Source of the DNA: Polynucleobacter sp. UK-Gri1-W3
GTDB lineage: Bacteria; Pseudomonadota; Gammaproteobacteria; Burkholderiales; Burkholderiaceae
NCBI RefSeq assembly: GCF_018881595.1
Contig: NZ_JACVQA010000002.1
Location: 124,001 to 188,000, forward strand
Length of the DNA stretch: 64,000 bases
Direction of reading: 5' to 3'
The position numbers were made by a program, and so were the translations under genes. This document shows positions 8,137 through 18,814 of this stretch, piece by piece; position 1 is the first letter of the stretch, and every line of letters starts with the position of its first letter. The notes below the pieces were generated by a model that ran no database searches, was not told the origin of the DNA, and saw only the letters and a list, made by a program, of their open reading frames with translations.

Positions 8137-9479
8137 TGACTACTAATCAAAATCAAAACGTCGTTCGCTTCATTACTGCAGGTAGCGTAGATGATGGCAA
8201 GAGTACTTTAATTGGGCGCTTGCTCTATGACACCAAGTCTATTTTGGTAGATCAATTGGAGTCACTCTCAAAGACCAAGCATGCTCGCGTTACCTCCTCT
8301 GATGCAGGTGTGGATTTAGCCCTCCTCACCGATGGCTTGGAGGCAGAGCGTGAGCAAGGCATCACGATTGATGTTGCCTATCGTTACTTCTCTACCCCAA
8401 AGCGTAAATTTATTGTTGCTGATGCCCCGGGCCATGAGCAATATACCCGCAACTTGGTTACTGGCGCCTCTCAATCGGATGTCGCCGTGATCTTGGTTGA
8501 TGCAACCCGCGTTGATCTCGGCACTACTCCTGCAACTTTGCTAGCGCAAACGAAACGTCACGCCGCCATTGTGCATTTATTAGGCTTACGTCATGTAGTG
8601 TTTGCCGTTAACAAGATGGACTTATATGAGTTTGATGAGAAAGTTTTCAATACCATCAAGACTGCTATTGAGGATCTCACCCAAAAGATTGGCCTACCTC
8701 AGCCAACTTTGATTCCGATCTCTGCATTGCTTGGCGCTAACGTGGTTACTGCAAGCAAAAATACTCCTTGGTATAAAGGCCCTACTCTCCTAGAGTGGCT
8801 AGAGGGTTTAGACACTAGCCCAGAGTCAGAAAAACTGTCACTACGATTCCCCGTTCAATATGTGGCTCGCCAAGATGGCAGCGCTTCTGATGACTTCCGT
8901 GGCTACCTTGGAGAAATCGAGTCAGGCAGTATTCGCAAGGGACAAAAGATTAAGGTTTTGCCAGGCGGCTATGAGGCAACTATTGCTGAGATTTATTTGG
9001 GCAATCGCTCCAGCAGCAAGCAAACCAACGGCAATAATGCCGTAGATTCTGCGCAAACTGGTCAAGCTGTTGCGATCCAATTATCTGAAGACATTGATGT
9101 TTCACGCGGCTCTTTATTTATTAGCGCTGAAGATAGTCATCCACCAGTATTGAGCAAACAACTTTCTGCTGATTTATGCTGGTTAGATAGCGAACCACTC
9201 TCATTGAGTCGTAAATATGCTTTGCGACACACTACCAATACTGTTGGCGCAAAAGTGAAGGGTATTCAACAAGTGCTAGATGTGCAGACATTGTCTCAGG
9301 CAAGTGATGTGCATGGACTGTCTACCAATGAGATCGGCCGAGTAGACTTTATTTTGCAAAAGCCGATTGTTGCTGACTTGTTTGATCAATCTCAGCGCAC
9401 TGGTGCCTTTATCTTGATCGATGAGGCCACAAATCATACGGTCGCTGCAGGCATGATTCGTGAGGCAATAGCGCAGTAA
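8136..9479 (+). CDS. cysN: Sulfate adenylyltransferase subunit 1 (GTPase)
   Basis: GTP-hydrolysing regulatory subunit of ATP sulfurylase with an EF-Tu-like fold. G1 is GSVDDGKSTLIGRLLYDTK, G3 is DAPGHEQYTRNLVTGAS, G4 is NKMDL, followed by two beta-barrel domains. The length of 447 residues shows there is no CysC kinase fused at the C-terminus, in line with the APS-type reductase upstream. It is the last gene of the sulfur operon; a terminator follows at 9501. Confidence 0.95.
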   Translation: MTTNQNQNVVRFITAGSVDDGKSTLIGRLLYDTKSILVDQLESLSKTKHARVTSSDAGVDLALLTDGLEAEREQGITIDVAYRYFSTPKRKFIVADAPGHEQYTRNLVTGASQSDVAVILVDATRVDLGTTPATLLAQTKRHAAIVHLLGLRHVVFAVNKMDLYEFDEKVFNTIKTAIEDLTQKIGLPQPTLIPISALLGANVVTASKNTPWYKGPTLLEWLEGLDTSPESEKLSLRFPVQYVARQDGSASDDFRGYLGEIESGSIRKGQKIKVLPGGYEATIAEIYLGNRSSSKQTNGNNAVDSAQTGQAVAIQLSEDIDVSRGSLFISAEDSHPPVLSKQLSADLCWLDSEPLSLSRKYALRHTTNTVGAKVKGIQQVLDVQTLSQASDVHGLSTNEIGRVDFILQKPIVADLFDQSQRTGAFILIDEATNHTVAAGMIREAIAQ

Positions 9480-9500
9480 ATATTGATCTAGCATCACACA

Positions 9501-9530
9501 AAAAAGCCTCGTACTGCGAGGCTTTTTCTT
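9501..9530 (+). terminator. Terminator after cysN
   Basis: Arms AAAAAGCCTCG (9501-9511) and CGAGGCTTTTT (9517-9527), loop TACTG, followed by CTT. It ends the sulfur operon 21 bases after the cysN stop. Confidence 0.88.
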
Positions 9531-9540
9531 TATCAGATGG

Positions 9541-9569
9541 TAAAAGAAAAGCCACCCCGAAGGATGGCT
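9541..9569 (-). terminator. Terminator of the isc operon
   Basis: Read on the minus strand: AGCCATCC, a TTCG tetraloop, GGGTGGCT, then a T-rich run (TTTCTTTT). The stem is eight pairs with one G-T wobble. It lies about 115 bases after the fdx stop and back to back with the cysN terminator. Confidence 0.8.
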
Positions 9570-9684
9570 TAAAAGATTTTTTGGAGGCACTATCTAAAGA
9601 ATGAACAACAACTTCTAGCCCCACCAGAAACCTCTCTTTATTAGATGCGCATGATTCTAAGCATGAATGCAATATTTTGGTGCA

Positions 9685-10023
9685 TTAATGATTTTCTTTG
9701 GCATGGTTGATTGAATATTTAGGAATCTCAATCACCAAATCTTCTTTAGCAACAATGGCCTGACAAGACAAACGCGATTGCGGGTTTAAGCCCCATGCGC
9801 GATCAAGCATATCCTCCTCATTCTCATCAGGAGGATTTAGGCTTTGAGAGCCCTCTTTCACAATCACGTGACAAGTAGTGCAGGCACAAACCATGTCACA
9901 AGCATGCTCAATCGGAATATTATTCTCGAGCAAAGCTTCACAAATTGAAGTGCCTGGGGCAACTTCAACAACTGCACCTTCAGGACAGTATTCACTATGC
10001 GGTAGTACAACGATTTGAGTCAT
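9685..10023 (-). CDS. fdx: [2Fe-2S] ferredoxin of the ISC system
   Basis: Supplies electrons for Fe-S cluster assembly. 112 residues; the cluster ligands are Cys42, Cys48, Cys51 and Cys87 with the ISC spacing (ACDMVCACTTCHVIV, then RLSCQAIV), and the extra Cys46 of E. coli Fdx is also present. DENEEDMLDRAWGL is the typical acidic partner-binding segment. It is the last gene of the isc operon, 35 bases after hscA. No iscX follows. Confidence 0.95.
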   Translation of the reverse strand: MTQIVVLPHSEYCPEGAVVEVAPGTSICEALLENNIPIEHACDMVCACTTCHVIVKEGSQSLNPPDENEEDMLDRAWGLNPQSRLSCQAIVAKEDLVIEIPKYSINHAKENH

Positions 10024-10058
10024 ATTTCTTTTCTACTTATATTGAATTTGTTTTTTAC

Positions 10059-11924
10059 TTAAATTTCCGCAACATTTTTACCAGACAGAGCCCTCTGAAT
10101 GCTGGCATTCATGCGCTTTTGTGCAAAGTCATCCGTAGCCTTGGTGGCGTGATCTACTGCCTTACGAACAATCGCACTATCGGTTTCTTCATTTAAAATC
10201 TTTTGCAAGGCTGCCATCTCCTGGTCAACTGCTTGCTGTTCTTCTGGATTCAATAAAGAGCGATCACTTGCAAGGGCGGTTTGAACAGCATCGAGCAAAC
10301 GCTGGGCATTTACCTGCTCTTCGCGCAATGACCTAGAAAGTAAATCTTCTTTTGCTGAGGCAAAGCCATCTTGCAACATGCGCGTAATTTCTGCATCAGT
10401 TAAACCATAAGAAGGCTTGATGTCTATAGAAGCTTTCACGCCAGAGCCTTGCTCAGTAGCACTCACAGATAGCAATCCATCTGCGTCCACCTGAAAGGTC
10501 ACTCGAATACGCGCTGCACCTGCAGCCATTGCTGGGATGCCACGTAACTCAAACTTACCTAATGAGCGACAGTCTTGTGCAAGCTCACGCTCGCCCTGTA
10601 CCACCTGAATAGCCAGAGCAGTCTGACCATCCTTAAAGGTTGTGAAGTCTTGTGCTCTAGCCACTGGAATCGGCGTATTACGCGGAATGATTTTTTCCAC
10701 CAAACCACCCATCATTTCAATACCAAGCGATAGAGGAATGACGTCCAGCAAGAGCCACTCATCATCTTTACTTTGATTGCCTGCTAATAAGTCAGCCTGC
10801 ATTGCTGCGCCCAATGCAACTACTTGATCGGGGTTGAGATTATTCAATGGTTGCGTACCAAATAATTCACCTACAGCACGTTGCACATTCGGCATACGGG
10901 TTGAGCCACCAACCATCACTACGCCTTTAACGTCTTCAGCCTTTAGGCCTGCATCACGCAAAGCTTTTTTACAAGCCATCAGGGTCTTAGTTACTAGATT
11001 TTGAGTAATCTCAAAGAGCTGCGCCTGACTAACTCCCACATTCACTACCGTACCATCTGCAAGAGTCTCATGTACTCGTGCTAGAGGGTTATGACTTAAC
11101 AACTCCTTGGCATGCTTACAAGCCTGCAAGAGTGTTCGATGATCATGAATCGATAGCGGCGGAAGCTTAGCTTGCTCAATCACCCAGCAATACAAACGAT
11201 GGTCAAAGTCATCACCGCCCAGTGCAGAATCCCCGCCAGTAGACAGTACTTCAAAGACACCACGACTCATACGAAGTATGGAGATATCAAAAGTACCGCC
11301 GCCTAAGTCATAGACTGCATAGATACCTTCAGTGGCGTTATCCAATCCGTAAGCAATTGCAGCAGCAGTGGGCTCATTCAATAAACGTAAAACTTCAATA
11401 CCAGCCAACTTAGCAGCATCTTTAGTTGCCTGACGCTGCGCGTCATCAAAGTATGCGGGGACAGTAATTACAGCGCCAACAATGTCTTCAGACACAGAAT
11501 CTTCAGCCAGTTGACGTAAACGCGCCAAGATTTCTGCTGAAACTTCGATTGGACTCTTATCACCTGCAACCGTTCTTAGCTTCAGCATCCCAGGCTGGTC
11601 AACAAAGTCGTATGGGGCACTTTCAATATTCTCGACATCGAGCAAGCCACGGCCCATGAAACGCTTAACGGAAACAATGGTGTTCTTTGGGTCAATCACG
11701 GCACTCTCAAGCGCCTCAAAGCCGGCTTGCGTTCTGCCATTTGGCAAATAGCGAATGACTGAAGGAAGCAGCACGCGCCCTTGCGCATCCGCTAGGACCT
11801 TTGGCAACGCATCACGCACAATCGCTACTAAAGAATTGGTGGTTCCCAGGTCAATACCAACAGCAATGCGGCGTTGATGGGGCGCAAGTGATTTGCCGGG
11901 TTCGGAGATTTGTAATAAGGCCAT
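10059..11924 (-). CDS. hscA: Fe-S assembly chaperone HscA (Hsp70 family)
   Basis: Specialised Hsp70 that acts with HscB to release the cluster from IscU. 621 residues with an N-terminal actin-like ATPase domain ([46 protein letters not shown]) and a C-terminal substrate domain. It lies between hscB (27 bases) and fdx. The length is close to that of E. coli HscA (616) and the operon position separates it from DnaK. Confidence 0.96.
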   Translation of the reverse strand: MALLQISEPGKSLAPHQRRIAVGIDLGTTNSLVAIVRDALPKVLADAQGRVLLPSVIRYLPNGRTQAGFEALESAVIDPKNTIVSVKRFMGRGLLDVENIESAPYDFVDQPGMLKLRTVAGDKSPIEVSAEILARLRQLAEDSVSEDIVGAVITVPAYFDDAQRQATKDAAKLAGIEVLRLLNEPTAAAIAYGLDNATEGIYAVYDLGGGTFDISILRMSRGVFEVLSTGGDSALGGDDFDHRLYCWVIEQAKLPPLSIHDHRTLLQACKHAKELLSHNPLARVHETLADGTVVNVGVSQAQLFEITQNLVTKTLMACKKALRDAGLKAEDVKGVVMVGGSTRMPNVQRAVGELFGTQPLNNLNPDQVVALGAAMQADLLAGNQSKDDEWLLLDVIPLSLGIEMMGGLVEKIIPRNTPIPVARAQDFTTFKDGQTALAIQVVQGERELAQDCRSLGKFELRGIPAMAAGAARIRVTFQVDADGLLSVSATEQGSGVKASIDIKPSYGLTDAEITRMLQDGFASAKEDLLSRSLREEQVNAQRLLDAVQTALASDRSLLNPEEQQAVDQEMAALQKILNEETDSAIVRKAVDHATKATDDFAQKRMNASIQRALSGKNVAEI

Positions 11925-11951
11925 AGGTAATGAGTTTAGCTTGAGTGAGGG

Positions 11952-12491
11952 CTAGATTAAGGCTGCAATAGTGTCATCAAGCTCAACGGCAAACTTATCG
12001 ATAAACAGTAAACCGCGAAGTAGCTCTGCGGCACGCGCATAGTTCTTGGCACCATCAATGGCTTGAGCAATTTCTGCAAGTGTTTCCTGCTTAGATTCTT
12101 CCACTTCAGTCATCAAAGCATCTAATGCAGGTAAATTTTCTGCTTGCTCATCCAAGCTTTCACGCCAGTCCATCTGCCTCATCAGAAAAGCAGCAGGCAT
12201 CGCCGTGTTGGTTTCCAACTTGGCATCAACACCATGGAGTTGGCAAATATAAAGACCGCGCTGAATCGGGCTCTTCAAGGTCTGCAAAGCAGTATTAGCT
12301 AGGGTTGCCATTTGCATAGCAAGGCGTTGCTCAGCGTCGCTCCCGCGCGCATGGCGGTCAGGGTGTACTTCCTTTTGAATGGCAAGGTAGGCCTGCTCTA
12401 GAGCAGGCAAATCGATATTGAATTGCTGATTTAATCCAAAGAAGCGAAAGTAATCGTCAGACGCGGAAGGATTCGCCACAACCACACTCAT
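11952..12491 (-). CDS. hscB: Co-chaperone HscB (J-domain protein)
   Basis: Brings IscU to HscA and stimulates its ATPase. 179 residues; J-domain with the HPD motif at 43-45 ([11 protein letters not shown]), then a C-terminal helical IscU-binding domain. The first possible start, ATG 12491, lies inside iscA, so the two genes overlap by 35 bases in different frames. In the hscB frame no ATG, GTG or TTG codon occurs in the stretch just after the iscA stop, before the conserved J-domain residues, so some overlap is forced; GTG codons a few triplets further in are the only alternatives. Confidence 0.93.
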   Translation of the reverse strand: MSVVVANPSASDDYFRFFGLNQQFNIDLPALEQAYLAIQKEVHPDRHARGSDAEQRLAMQMATLANTALQTLKSPIQRGLYICQLHGVDAKLETNTAMPAAFLMRQMDWRESLDEQAENLPALDALMTEVEESKQETLAEIAQAIDGAKNYARAAELLRGLLFIDKFAVELDDTIAALI

Positions 12492-12780
12492 CTTTTACGT
12501 TTGGATTTTGGAACTTAAACCCTTCGTTCAAACCCTCGCGCACAAAGTCTAGCTCCGTACCATCTAAGTAGGCCAAACTTTTTGGATCTATGAATACCTT
12601 AATGCCATTGGACTCAAAGACTTGGTCTTCGGCTGCAGGCTCATCAACATACTCCAGCTGATAAGCTAAACCAGAACAACCTGTTGTACGTACACCCAAG
12701 CGCAAGCCACAACCTTTACCGCGCTTTTCTAGGTTGCGGTTTACGTGTGCAGCTGCTTTGTCGGTTAAGGTAATTGCCAT
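12457..12780 (-). CDS. iscA: Iron-sulfur carrier protein IscA
   Basis: A-type carrier that accepts and passes on Fe-S clusters or iron. 107 residues, exactly the E. coli size, with the three ligand cysteines Cys35 ([10 protein letters not shown]), Cys99 and Cys101 (DECGCGESF). Its end overlaps hscB. It lies 39 bases after iscU. Confidence 0.95.
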   Translation of the reverse strand: MAITLTDKAAAHVNRNLEKRGKGCGLRLGVRTTGCSGLAYQLEYVDEPAAEDQVFESNGIKVFIDPKSLAYLDGTELDFVREGLNEGFKFQNPNVKDECGCGESFRV

Positions 12781-12819
12781 AGTTTTGACTTCGTATTTTT
12801 TCGTTCTTTATTTCAGCTT

Positions 12820-13206
12820 TTATTTCGCTGGGTGCTTCTCTTTGTAATCCGCTACCGCTGCCTTGATAGCATCTTCAGCCAAGATGGAGCAGTGAATTTT
12901 TACAGGGGGCAAAGCCAACTCTTCAGCGATGAGCGAATTCTTAATCTCAAGCGCTTGGTCCAAAGTCTTACCCTTAACCCACTCCGTTACCAGAGAAGAT
13001 GAGGCGATCGCAGAGCCACAGCCATAAGTCTTGAACTTTGCGTCTTCGATTACGCCCTGATCATTCACGCGAATTTGCAACTTCATTACGTCGCCACAAG
13101 CAGGTGCGCCAACCATACCCGTACCTACAGTGTCATCACCCTTCTCGAATGAACCAACGTTGCGGGGATTTTCGTAGTGGTCAATGACCTTATCGCTATA
13201 TGCCAT
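12820..13206 (-). CDS. iscU: Iron-sulfur scaffold protein IscU
   Basis: Scaffold on which IscS sulfur and iron form [2Fe-2S] and [4Fe-4S] clusters. 128 residues; ligands Cys37 (GAPACGDVM, with Asp39), Cys63 (TYGCGSAI) and Cys106 (KIHCSILAEDA) fall at the E. coli positions. The LPPVK motif at 99-103 is the HscA docking site. It sits between iscS and iscA as in the canonical operon. Confidence 0.96.
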   Translation of the reverse strand: MAYSDKVIDHYENPRNVGSFEKGDDTVGTGMVGAPACGDVMKLQIRVNDQGVIEDAKFKTYGCGSAIASSSLVTEWVKGKTLDQALEIKNSLIAEELALPPVKIHCSILAEDAIKAAVADYKEKHPAK

Positions 13207-13238
13207 GGTATTTCCTCTTTAATTTCTATGTATTAGTT

Positions 13239-14498
13239 TTAGTGTGCAGCCCATTGAATCGTGCTGATGTCGATTCCATCTTTGTACATTTCCCAGAGCG
13301 GAGATAGCTCACGCAACTTGGCAATCTTTTCTTTTACTAACTTGATAGTGAAATCCACTTCTTCTTCAGTCGTGAAGCGACCCAAGGTAAAGCGAATCGA
13401 GCTATGCGCCAACTCATCATTGCGACCCAAGGCACGCAAAACATAAGAAGGCTCTAAAGATGCAGAGGTGCAAGCTGAACCAGAGGAGATCGCTAAATCT
13501 TTGAGGGCCATCAACATGGATTCGCCTTCAACATAGTTAAAGCTGATGTTCAGGTTGTGTGGAACACGATCATCCATATCACCATTGACATAGACCTCTT
13601 CAATATCTTTTAAGCCGTTGAGCAAGCGGTCACGCAACCGACGAATACGCGCATTCTCTTCGACCATCTCAACACGGGCAATCCGGAATGCCTCACCCAT
13701 ACCTACGATCTGATGAACCGCAAGAGTTCCTGAACGCATACCGCGCTCATGACCACCGCCATGAATCTGTGCCTCAATACGAATACGGGGCTTACGACGC
13801 ACAAACAAAGCGCCAATACCTTTAGGGCCATAAGTCTTATGCGCAGAAAAACTCATCAAATCGACTTTGATCTTTTCGAGATCAATCTCTACCTTGCCGG
13901 TTGCCTGAGCTGCATCCACATGCAAAATCACACCGCGCGAACGGCATAAGTCACCAATTGCAGGAATGTCCTGAACTACGCCTATTTCATTATTGACATA
14001 CATCACTGAAGCCAAAATCGTGCCAGGCTTCATCGCAGCTTCAAGCTGTGCAAAATCAATCAAACCATTCGGCAGCACATCCAAATAAGTAACTTCGTAA
14101 CCTTCGCGCTCAAGCTCACGGCAAGTATCTAAGGTGGCTTTATGCTCGGTCTTCACAGTAATGATGTGATTGCCACGATCTTTGTAGAAATGCGCAGCAC
14201 CTTTCAAAGCCAAATTAATACTTTCAGTAGCGCCACTAGTAAATACGATCTCTCTTGGATCGGCATGCACTAATTGAGCAACCTCAGAACGCGCCCACTC
14301 AACCGCCTCTTCTGCGGCCCAGCCATACGCATGGCTACGTGAAGCGGCATTACCAAACTGCTCACGCAAGTAAGGCAACATTTTGTCAACCACGCGAGGA
14401 TCAATCGGCGTGGTAGATGAGTAGTCCATATACACAGGAAAGTGTTCAGGGCTAAACATTGGAACCGGTTGTTGCGGTAATGCTTGTGGTGCGTTCAT
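13239..14498 (-). CDS. iscS: Cysteine desulfurase IscS
   Basis: PLP enzyme that takes sulfur from cysteine for Fe-S clusters and tRNA thiolation. 419 residues; the PLP lysine is Lys221 ([12 protein letters not shown]) and the persulfide cysteine is Cys343 ([13 protein letters not shown]). It carries about 15 extra N-terminal residues compared with E. coli IscS (404), rich in Pro and Gln, before the conserved [16 protein letters not shown]. It lies 29 bases after iscR. Confidence 0.96.
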   Translation of the reverse strand: MNAPQALPQQPVPMFSPEHFPVYMDYSSTTPIDPRVVDKMLPYLREQFGNAASRSHAYGWAAEEAVEWARSEVAQLVHADPREIVFTSGATESINLALKGAAHFYKDRGNHIITVKTEHKATLDTCRELEREGYEVTYLDVLPNGLIDFAQLEAAMKPGTILASVMYVNNEIGVVQDIPAIGDLCRSRGVILHVDAAQATGKVEIDLEKIKVDLMSFSAHKTYGPKGIGALFVRRKPRIRIEAQIHGGGHERGMRSGTLAVHQIVGMGEAFRIARVEMVEENARIRRLRDRLLNGLKDIEEVYVNGDMDDRVPHNLNISFNYVEGESMLMALKDLAISSGSACTSASLEPSYVLRALGRNDELAHSSIRFTLGRFTTEEEVDFTIKLVKEKIAKLRELSPLWEMYKDGIDISTIQWAAH

Positions 14499-14527
14499 GA
14501 TGTACTTATTTATAGGTAATGTGGTTA

Positions 14528-15097
14528 TTAACTCTGTCGCGCCAAATTGAATACTGAATTAATTAATGGCGCTTTAGGGGGTACTTCTTTTTTGGCTGCA
14601 AGGGCTGGGGCAGGTTTATCTGCCTTAGTGCTTTCAACCTTAATTTTCTTTTGTCGCATGTCTTGAATGACAATACCGCGACCTTCTTGTTGCTGAACTA
14701 AATCTTTTAAGCTCACTGAACTGAGGTACTCAACCATTTTGGAGTTGAGATTACTCCAGAGATCATGAGTCATACAGCGACCCTGATTTTCTTCATCGGT
14801 ATGGCAGTTGCCCTTGCCGCCACATTGAGTCGCATCGAGAGGCTCATCGACTGCGACAATGATGTCAGCAACGCTCACTTCAGAGGATGGTCGCGCCAGG
14901 GTGTATCCACCGCCAGGTCCACGAGTACTCTCCACGATATTGAAACGGCGTAATTTGCCGAACAATTGCTCGAGGTAAGAGAGGGAAATTTTTTGTCTTT
15001 GGCTAATTCCGGCCAAAGTTACAGGACCATGCGTTTCACGCAGGGCTAAATCAATCATTGCGGTTACTGCAAAACGACCTTTGGTTGTAAGTCTCAT
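14528..15097 (-). CDS. iscR: Fe-S cluster regulator IscR (Rrf2 family)
   Basis: Represses the isc operon when it holds a [2Fe-2S] cluster. 189 residues; winged helix at the N-terminus ([19 protein letters not shown]) and cluster cysteines Cys92, Cys98 and Cys108 with a histidine at 111. The distance from the second to the third cysteine (nine residues between) is four longer than in E. coli. A tail of about 50 residues rich in Lys, Pro and Ala follows, longer than in E. coli. It heads the isc operon and probably controls it through the operator at 15178. Confidence 0.95.
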   Translation of the reverse strand: MRLTTKGRFAVTAMIDLALRETHGPVTLAGISQRQKISLSYLEQLFGKLRRFNIVESTRGPGGGYTLARPSSEVSVADIIVAVDEPLDATQCGGKGNCHTDEENQGRCMTHDLWSNLNSKMVEYLSSVSLKDLVQQQEGRGIVIQDMRQKKIKVESTKADKPAPALAAKKEVPPKAPLINSVFNLARQS

Positions 15098-15177
15098 ATG
15101 TCACCTTGGTAATGGATTGTTATGGACAGCTAACAGTCGGGCGGGTAATACCCAACCATTCCACTCAACTTTACCAT

Positions 15178-15202
15178 ATTCCCCAGCAAATTGCTCGGGA
15201 AT
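15178..15202 (-). promoter_or_regulatory. IscR-type operator candidate
   Basis: A 25-base dyad in which 11 of 12 position pairs match: on the minus strand it starts ATTCCCGAGCAA, has a central T, and ends TTGCTGGGGAAT. The 25-base length, the CCCGA half-site and the position over and just after the -10 element fit a type 1 IscR site, though GACT/AGTC cores of the E. coli consensus are changed. Confidence 0.55.
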
Positions 15203-15230
15203 TATCCCAAAAAACCGCGTTGTAAGTCAG
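15201..15230 (-). promoter_or_regulatory. isc operon promoter
   Basis: On the minus strand: -35 CTGACT (15225-15230), 18 bases of spacer, -10 GATAAT (15201-15206). Predicted start is near 15194, giving a leader of about 95 bases before iscR. The -10 abuts the IscR-like dyad, which suits autorepression. Confidence 0.55.
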
Positions 15231-15249
15231 GAATTAACTGTTTGAGCCC

Positions 15250-17403
15250 CTAGACGGAGTCCCTAGACCTAGCCCCAAAAGCCATTTCTTTCACTTTAGT
15301 AAGCCTATCCCGGGTACTAGCAGCCTTTTCAAACTCCAAATTTTTGGCTTCAGCATTCATTTGCTTCTCCAGACGTTTGATTTCAGATGCCAGGTCCTTC
15401 TCGCCCATATCCTCATAGTGAGCCCGCTCCTGCTCAATCTCCATCTCCTGACGCTTCTCTTTGACGTCATAGACGCCATCAATAATGTCCTTGATGCGCT
15501 TTTTAACCCCCTTAGGCTCAATCCCATGGAGTTTATTGAAGGCTACCTGCTTAGTTCTGCGTCTTTCAGTCTCCCCCATTGCGCGCTTCATGGAGTCCGT
15601 GATTCGATCGGCATACAAAATGGCTTTACCGCGCACGTTTCGAGCGGCACGACCAATGGTTTGAATCAAGCTTCGTTCTGAACGCAAGAAGCCCTCTTTG
15701 TCAGCATCCAAAATTGCCACTAAAGAAACTTCAGGAATATCCAAACCTTCACGCAATAAATTAATGCCAACCAATACATCGAAGACGCCCAAACGTAAGT
15801 CACGCAATATTTCTACACGCTCTACTGTATCGATATCTGAGTGAACATAGCGTACCTTGACACCATTATCAGAAAGATAGTCTGTTAATTGCTCAGCCAT
15901 GCGTTTGGTCAATACAGTTACCAGAACGCGCTCATGTACTTTGACACGCGCATGAATTTGATCTAACAAGTCATCTACCTGTGTGCTAGCTGGTAAAACT
16001 TCAATCTCGGGGTCCACCAATCCAGTAGGTCTTGCAACCTGCTCAACCACTTGACCTTGATGCTCTTTCTCATAATCGGCAGGAGTTGCCGAAACAAAAA
16101 TAGTTTGACGCATCTTAGTTTCAAACTCAGTAAATTTGAGCGGACGATTATCCATCGCTGAAGGCAAGCGAAAACCAAATTCCACCAAAGTATGTTTACG
16201 AGATTTATCTCCGTTGTACATGGCATTGAGCTGGCCAATCAGGACGTGGCTCTCGTCCAGGAACATGAGGGCATCATTGGGCAGGTAGTCCACCAGTGTA
16301 GGTGGTGCCTCGCCTGGAGCGGCGCCAGACAGGTGGCGAGAATAGTTCTCAATGCCTTTACAGAAACCTAATTCATTGAGCATCTCTAAATCAAAACGCG
16401 TGCGTTGCTCGAGACGTTGCGCCTCAACCAGCTTGCCATCTTTAACAAACTCATCCAAACGAGTGCGCAACTCTGTCTTAATCGTTTCAATTGCTTTCAG
16501 AACGGTATCGCGTGGCGTAACGTAATGCGAACTTGGATAAACAGTAAAGCGTGGAATCTTCTGACGTATTTTTCCAGTTAGTGGATCAAAGAATTGCAAG
16601 CTCTCAATCACATCATCAAATAGTTCAACGCGTACTGCTAACTCGTTGTGCTCAGCAGGGAAAATATCAATCGTGTCGCCACGCACCCTGAATACACCAC
16701 GCTTGAAGTCCGTTTCATTGCGGTCATACTGCATCGCAATGAGGCGCATCAATATATCGCGCTGGCTCATCTTGTCACCCGGACGTAATGTCATCACCAT
16801 GCTGTGATAGTCGCCTGGATTACCAATGCCGTAAATTGCCGATACGGTAGCAACAATGATGACGTCACGACGCTCTAACAAACTCTTTGTTGCGGACAAA
16901 CGCATCTGTTCGATGTGCTCATTAATGGAAGAATCTTTTTCAATAAAGAGGTCACGCTGAGGAACATAGGCCTCAGGCTGGTAATAGTCGTAGTAGCTGA
17001 CGAAGTACTCAACCGCGTTTTTCGGGAAAAACTCCCTAAATTCGCTATAAAGCTGAGCCGCTAAGGTCTTATTGGGGGCAAAAATGATGGCTGGACGACC
17101 TGTTCTAGCAATGACATTGGCCATTGTGAAGGTCTTTCCAGACCCAGTTACCCCCAATAGAGTCTGAAAGGTAAGCCCATCCTCAATACCCTCAACCAGG
17201 GCATCAATCGCCTGGGGTTGGTCTCCAGCGGGAGCAAAGGGCTGATAGAGGAAATAAGGGGAGTCCGGGAAGGTGACAAACTTGGCCGGATCGAGGTCGT
17301 GGCCAGCTTCGCCCAACGGATCTGCCGCAGGGCTTTTATTTACCACTTTTACTTCAGAATTTGGACCAGTTTTAGGCAACTTAGGGGGCATCTCGGCTAT
17401 CAT
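15250..17403 (-). CDS. uvrB: Excinuclease ABC subunit B
   Basis: Damage-verifying helicase-like subunit of UvrABC nucleotide excision repair. 717 residues with Walker [16 protein letters not shown], the beta-hairpin region [19 protein letters not shown], helicase motifs ([34 protein letters not shown]) and a C-terminal UVR domain ([20 protein letters not shown]) that binds UvrC. About 38 residues precede the conserved core, more than in E. coli; Met5 is another possible start. A dyad CTGTGA-N7-TCACAG lies directly before the start and includes part of the ribosome site. Confidence 0.96.
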   Translation of the reverse strand: MIAEMPPKLPKTGPNSEVKVVNKSPAADPLGEAGHDLDPAKFVTFPDSPYFLYQPFAPAGDQPQAIDALVEGIEDGLTFQTLLGVTGSGKTFTMANVIARTGRPAIIFAPNKTLAAQLYSEFREFFPKNAVEYFVSYYDYYQPEAYVPQRDLFIEKDSSINEHIEQMRLSATKSLLERRDVIIVATVSAIYGIGNPGDYHSMVMTLRPGDKMSQRDILMRLIAMQYDRNETDFKRGVFRVRGDTIDIFPAEHNELAVRVELFDDVIESLQFFDPLTGKIRQKIPRFTVYPSSHYVTPRDTVLKAIETIKTELRTRLDEFVKDGKLVEAQRLEQRTRFDLEMLNELGFCKGIENYSRHLSGAAPGEAPPTLVDYLPNDALMFLDESHVLIGQLNAMYNGDKSRKHTLVEFGFRLPSAMDNRPLKFTEFETKMRQTIFVSATPADYEKEHQGQVVEQVARPTGLVDPEIEVLPASTQVDDLLDQIHARVKVHERVLVTVLTKRMAEQLTDYLSDNGVKVRYVHSDIDTVERVEILRDLRLGVFDVLVGINLLREGLDIPEVSLVAILDADKEGFLRSERSLIQTIGRAARNVRGKAILYADRITDSMKRAMGETERRRTKQVAFNKLHGIEPKGVKKRIKDIIDGVYDVKEKRQEMEIEQERAHYEDMGEKDLASEIKRLEKQMNAEAKNLEFEKAASTRDRLTKVKEMAFGARSRDSV

Positions 17404-17572
17404 TTCACCTGTGAGACTTCTTCACAGAGAATTTTGTACAAACAATGATTTTGCCGTTTTTCTTAGGAAATAGTTGATTCTGGCCTCAAAAACCGACAAT
17501 TAAACTGAATCTAACGTCAATTACAAACAAAACCGTCCCTAATTACCCCCTAACCAACACTTTCGACCTCAA

Positions 17573-18772
17573 ATGACCCTGTTTGCCTCAGTTCAATTAG
17601 CCCCTAAAGATCCTATTTTTGGCCTCACAGAAGCCTACGTTGCAGACCAGCGCGCTGACAAAGTGAATTTAGGTGTTGGCGTGTATTACACAGACGAAGG
17701 CAAGGTACCACTTCTCAAAGCGGTCATGAAAGCAGAAGAGGCAATTGTTGCAAAGCACTCCCCTCGTAGCTACATCCCCATTGAAGGTCCAAACCCATAC
17801 AACAGTGCAGTACAAAATTTATTGTTTGGTGCCGACTCTGCACTCATTAAAGATGGCCGCGTTGTAACAGCTGAGTGCCTTGGTGGAACAGGTGCATTGC
17901 GCGTTGGCGCTGACTTTATTAAACGCCTGAACTTAAACGCACCATGTGCCATTAGCAATCCTACTTGGGAGAACCACCGTGGCATTTTTGAATCCGCTGG
18001 CTTTGAAGTGGTTGAGTACACCTACTTCGACGGTAAAACACGCGGCGTAGATTTTGATGGCATGGTCAAGTCTTTAGAGTCTTTCCCAAAGAACACCACA
18101 GTGTTGTTGCATGCTTGCTGCCACAACCCAACTGGTGCAGATATTACTGAAGCGCAATGGCGCCAAGTAATTGATATCTGCAAGAACAAAGGTCTGATCC
18201 CCTTCTTGGATATGGCTTACCAAGGGTTTGCTGATGGAATTGAGCAGGACGGTATTGCGGTCCGCCTCTTTGCAGCTTCAGGCATGTCTTTCTTTGTATC
18301 AAGCTCTTTTTCCAAATCATTCTCACTCTATGGTGAGCGTGTTGGCGCCTTGTCTATCGTTACACAAGACAAAGATGAATCTACTCGCGTGCTCTCACAA
18401 TTGAAGCGCGTAATTCGCACAAACTATTCGAACCCTCCAACTCACGGCGCTGCAATTGCTGCTGCTGTTTTGAATTCACCAGAATTGCGTAAGCTCTGGG
18501 AAGATGAGTTGGCTGAAATGCGCGATCGCATTAAAGCGATGCGTCAAGGTCTCGTTCAAACACTCGCTGCTGCTGGTGTAAAGCAAGATTTCGCTTTTAT
18601 CGAGAAGCAACGTGGAATGTTTTCTTACTCAGGCTTGACGGCTGAGCAAGTTGAGCGCTTACAGAAAGAAGATGGCATTTACGCCCTTTCTACTGGACGC
18701 ATTTGTGTTGCAGCCCTCAATACCAAAAATATTGATAAAGTGGCCAAAGCAATCGCCCGCGTATTGGCTTAA
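17573..18772 (+). CDS. tyrB: Aromatic/aspartate aminotransferase (class I)
   Basis: PLP aminotransferase moving amino groups between aspartate or aromatic amino acids and 2-oxoglutarate. 399 residues; starts MTLFASVQLAPKDPIFGL, shows HNPTGADIT, and has the PLP lysine Lys248 in SSSFSKSFSLYGERVG and the C-terminal substrate arginine in STGRICVAALN. It belongs to the AspC/TyrB subfamily; sequence alone does not settle aspartate versus tyrosine preference. It diverges from uvrB over a 169-base gap. No clear ribosome site precedes ATG 17573. Confidence 0.88.
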   Translation: MTLFASVQLAPKDPIFGLTEAYVADQRADKVNLGVGVYYTDEGKVPLLKAVMKAEEAIVAKHSPRSYIPIEGPNPYNSAVQNLLFGADSALIKDGRVVTAECLGGTGALRVGADFIKRLNLNAPCAISNPTWENHRGIFESAGFEVVEYTYFDGKTRGVDFDGMVKSLESFPKNTTVLLHACCHNPTGADITEAQWRQVIDICKNKGLIPFLDMAYQGFADGIEQDGIAVRLFAASGMSFFVSSSFSKSFSLYGERVGALSIVTQDKDESTRVLSQLKRVIRTNYSNPPTHGAAIAAAVLNSPELRKLWEDELAEMRDRIKAMRQGLVQTLAAAGVKQDFAFIEKQRGMFSYSGLTAEQVERLQKEDGIYALSTGRICVAALNTKNIDKVAKAIARVLA

Positions 18773-18814
18773 TTAAAGCGTAATAAGCGGATACACTGAA
18801 TTACCGGAGGTACC

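Noticed and set aside
17409..17427. CTGTGA-N7-TCACAG before uvrB as an SOS box
   Set aside because: The CTGT to ACAG distance is 11 bases, not 8, and it lies within the ribosome site region; better seen as a possible small hairpin.
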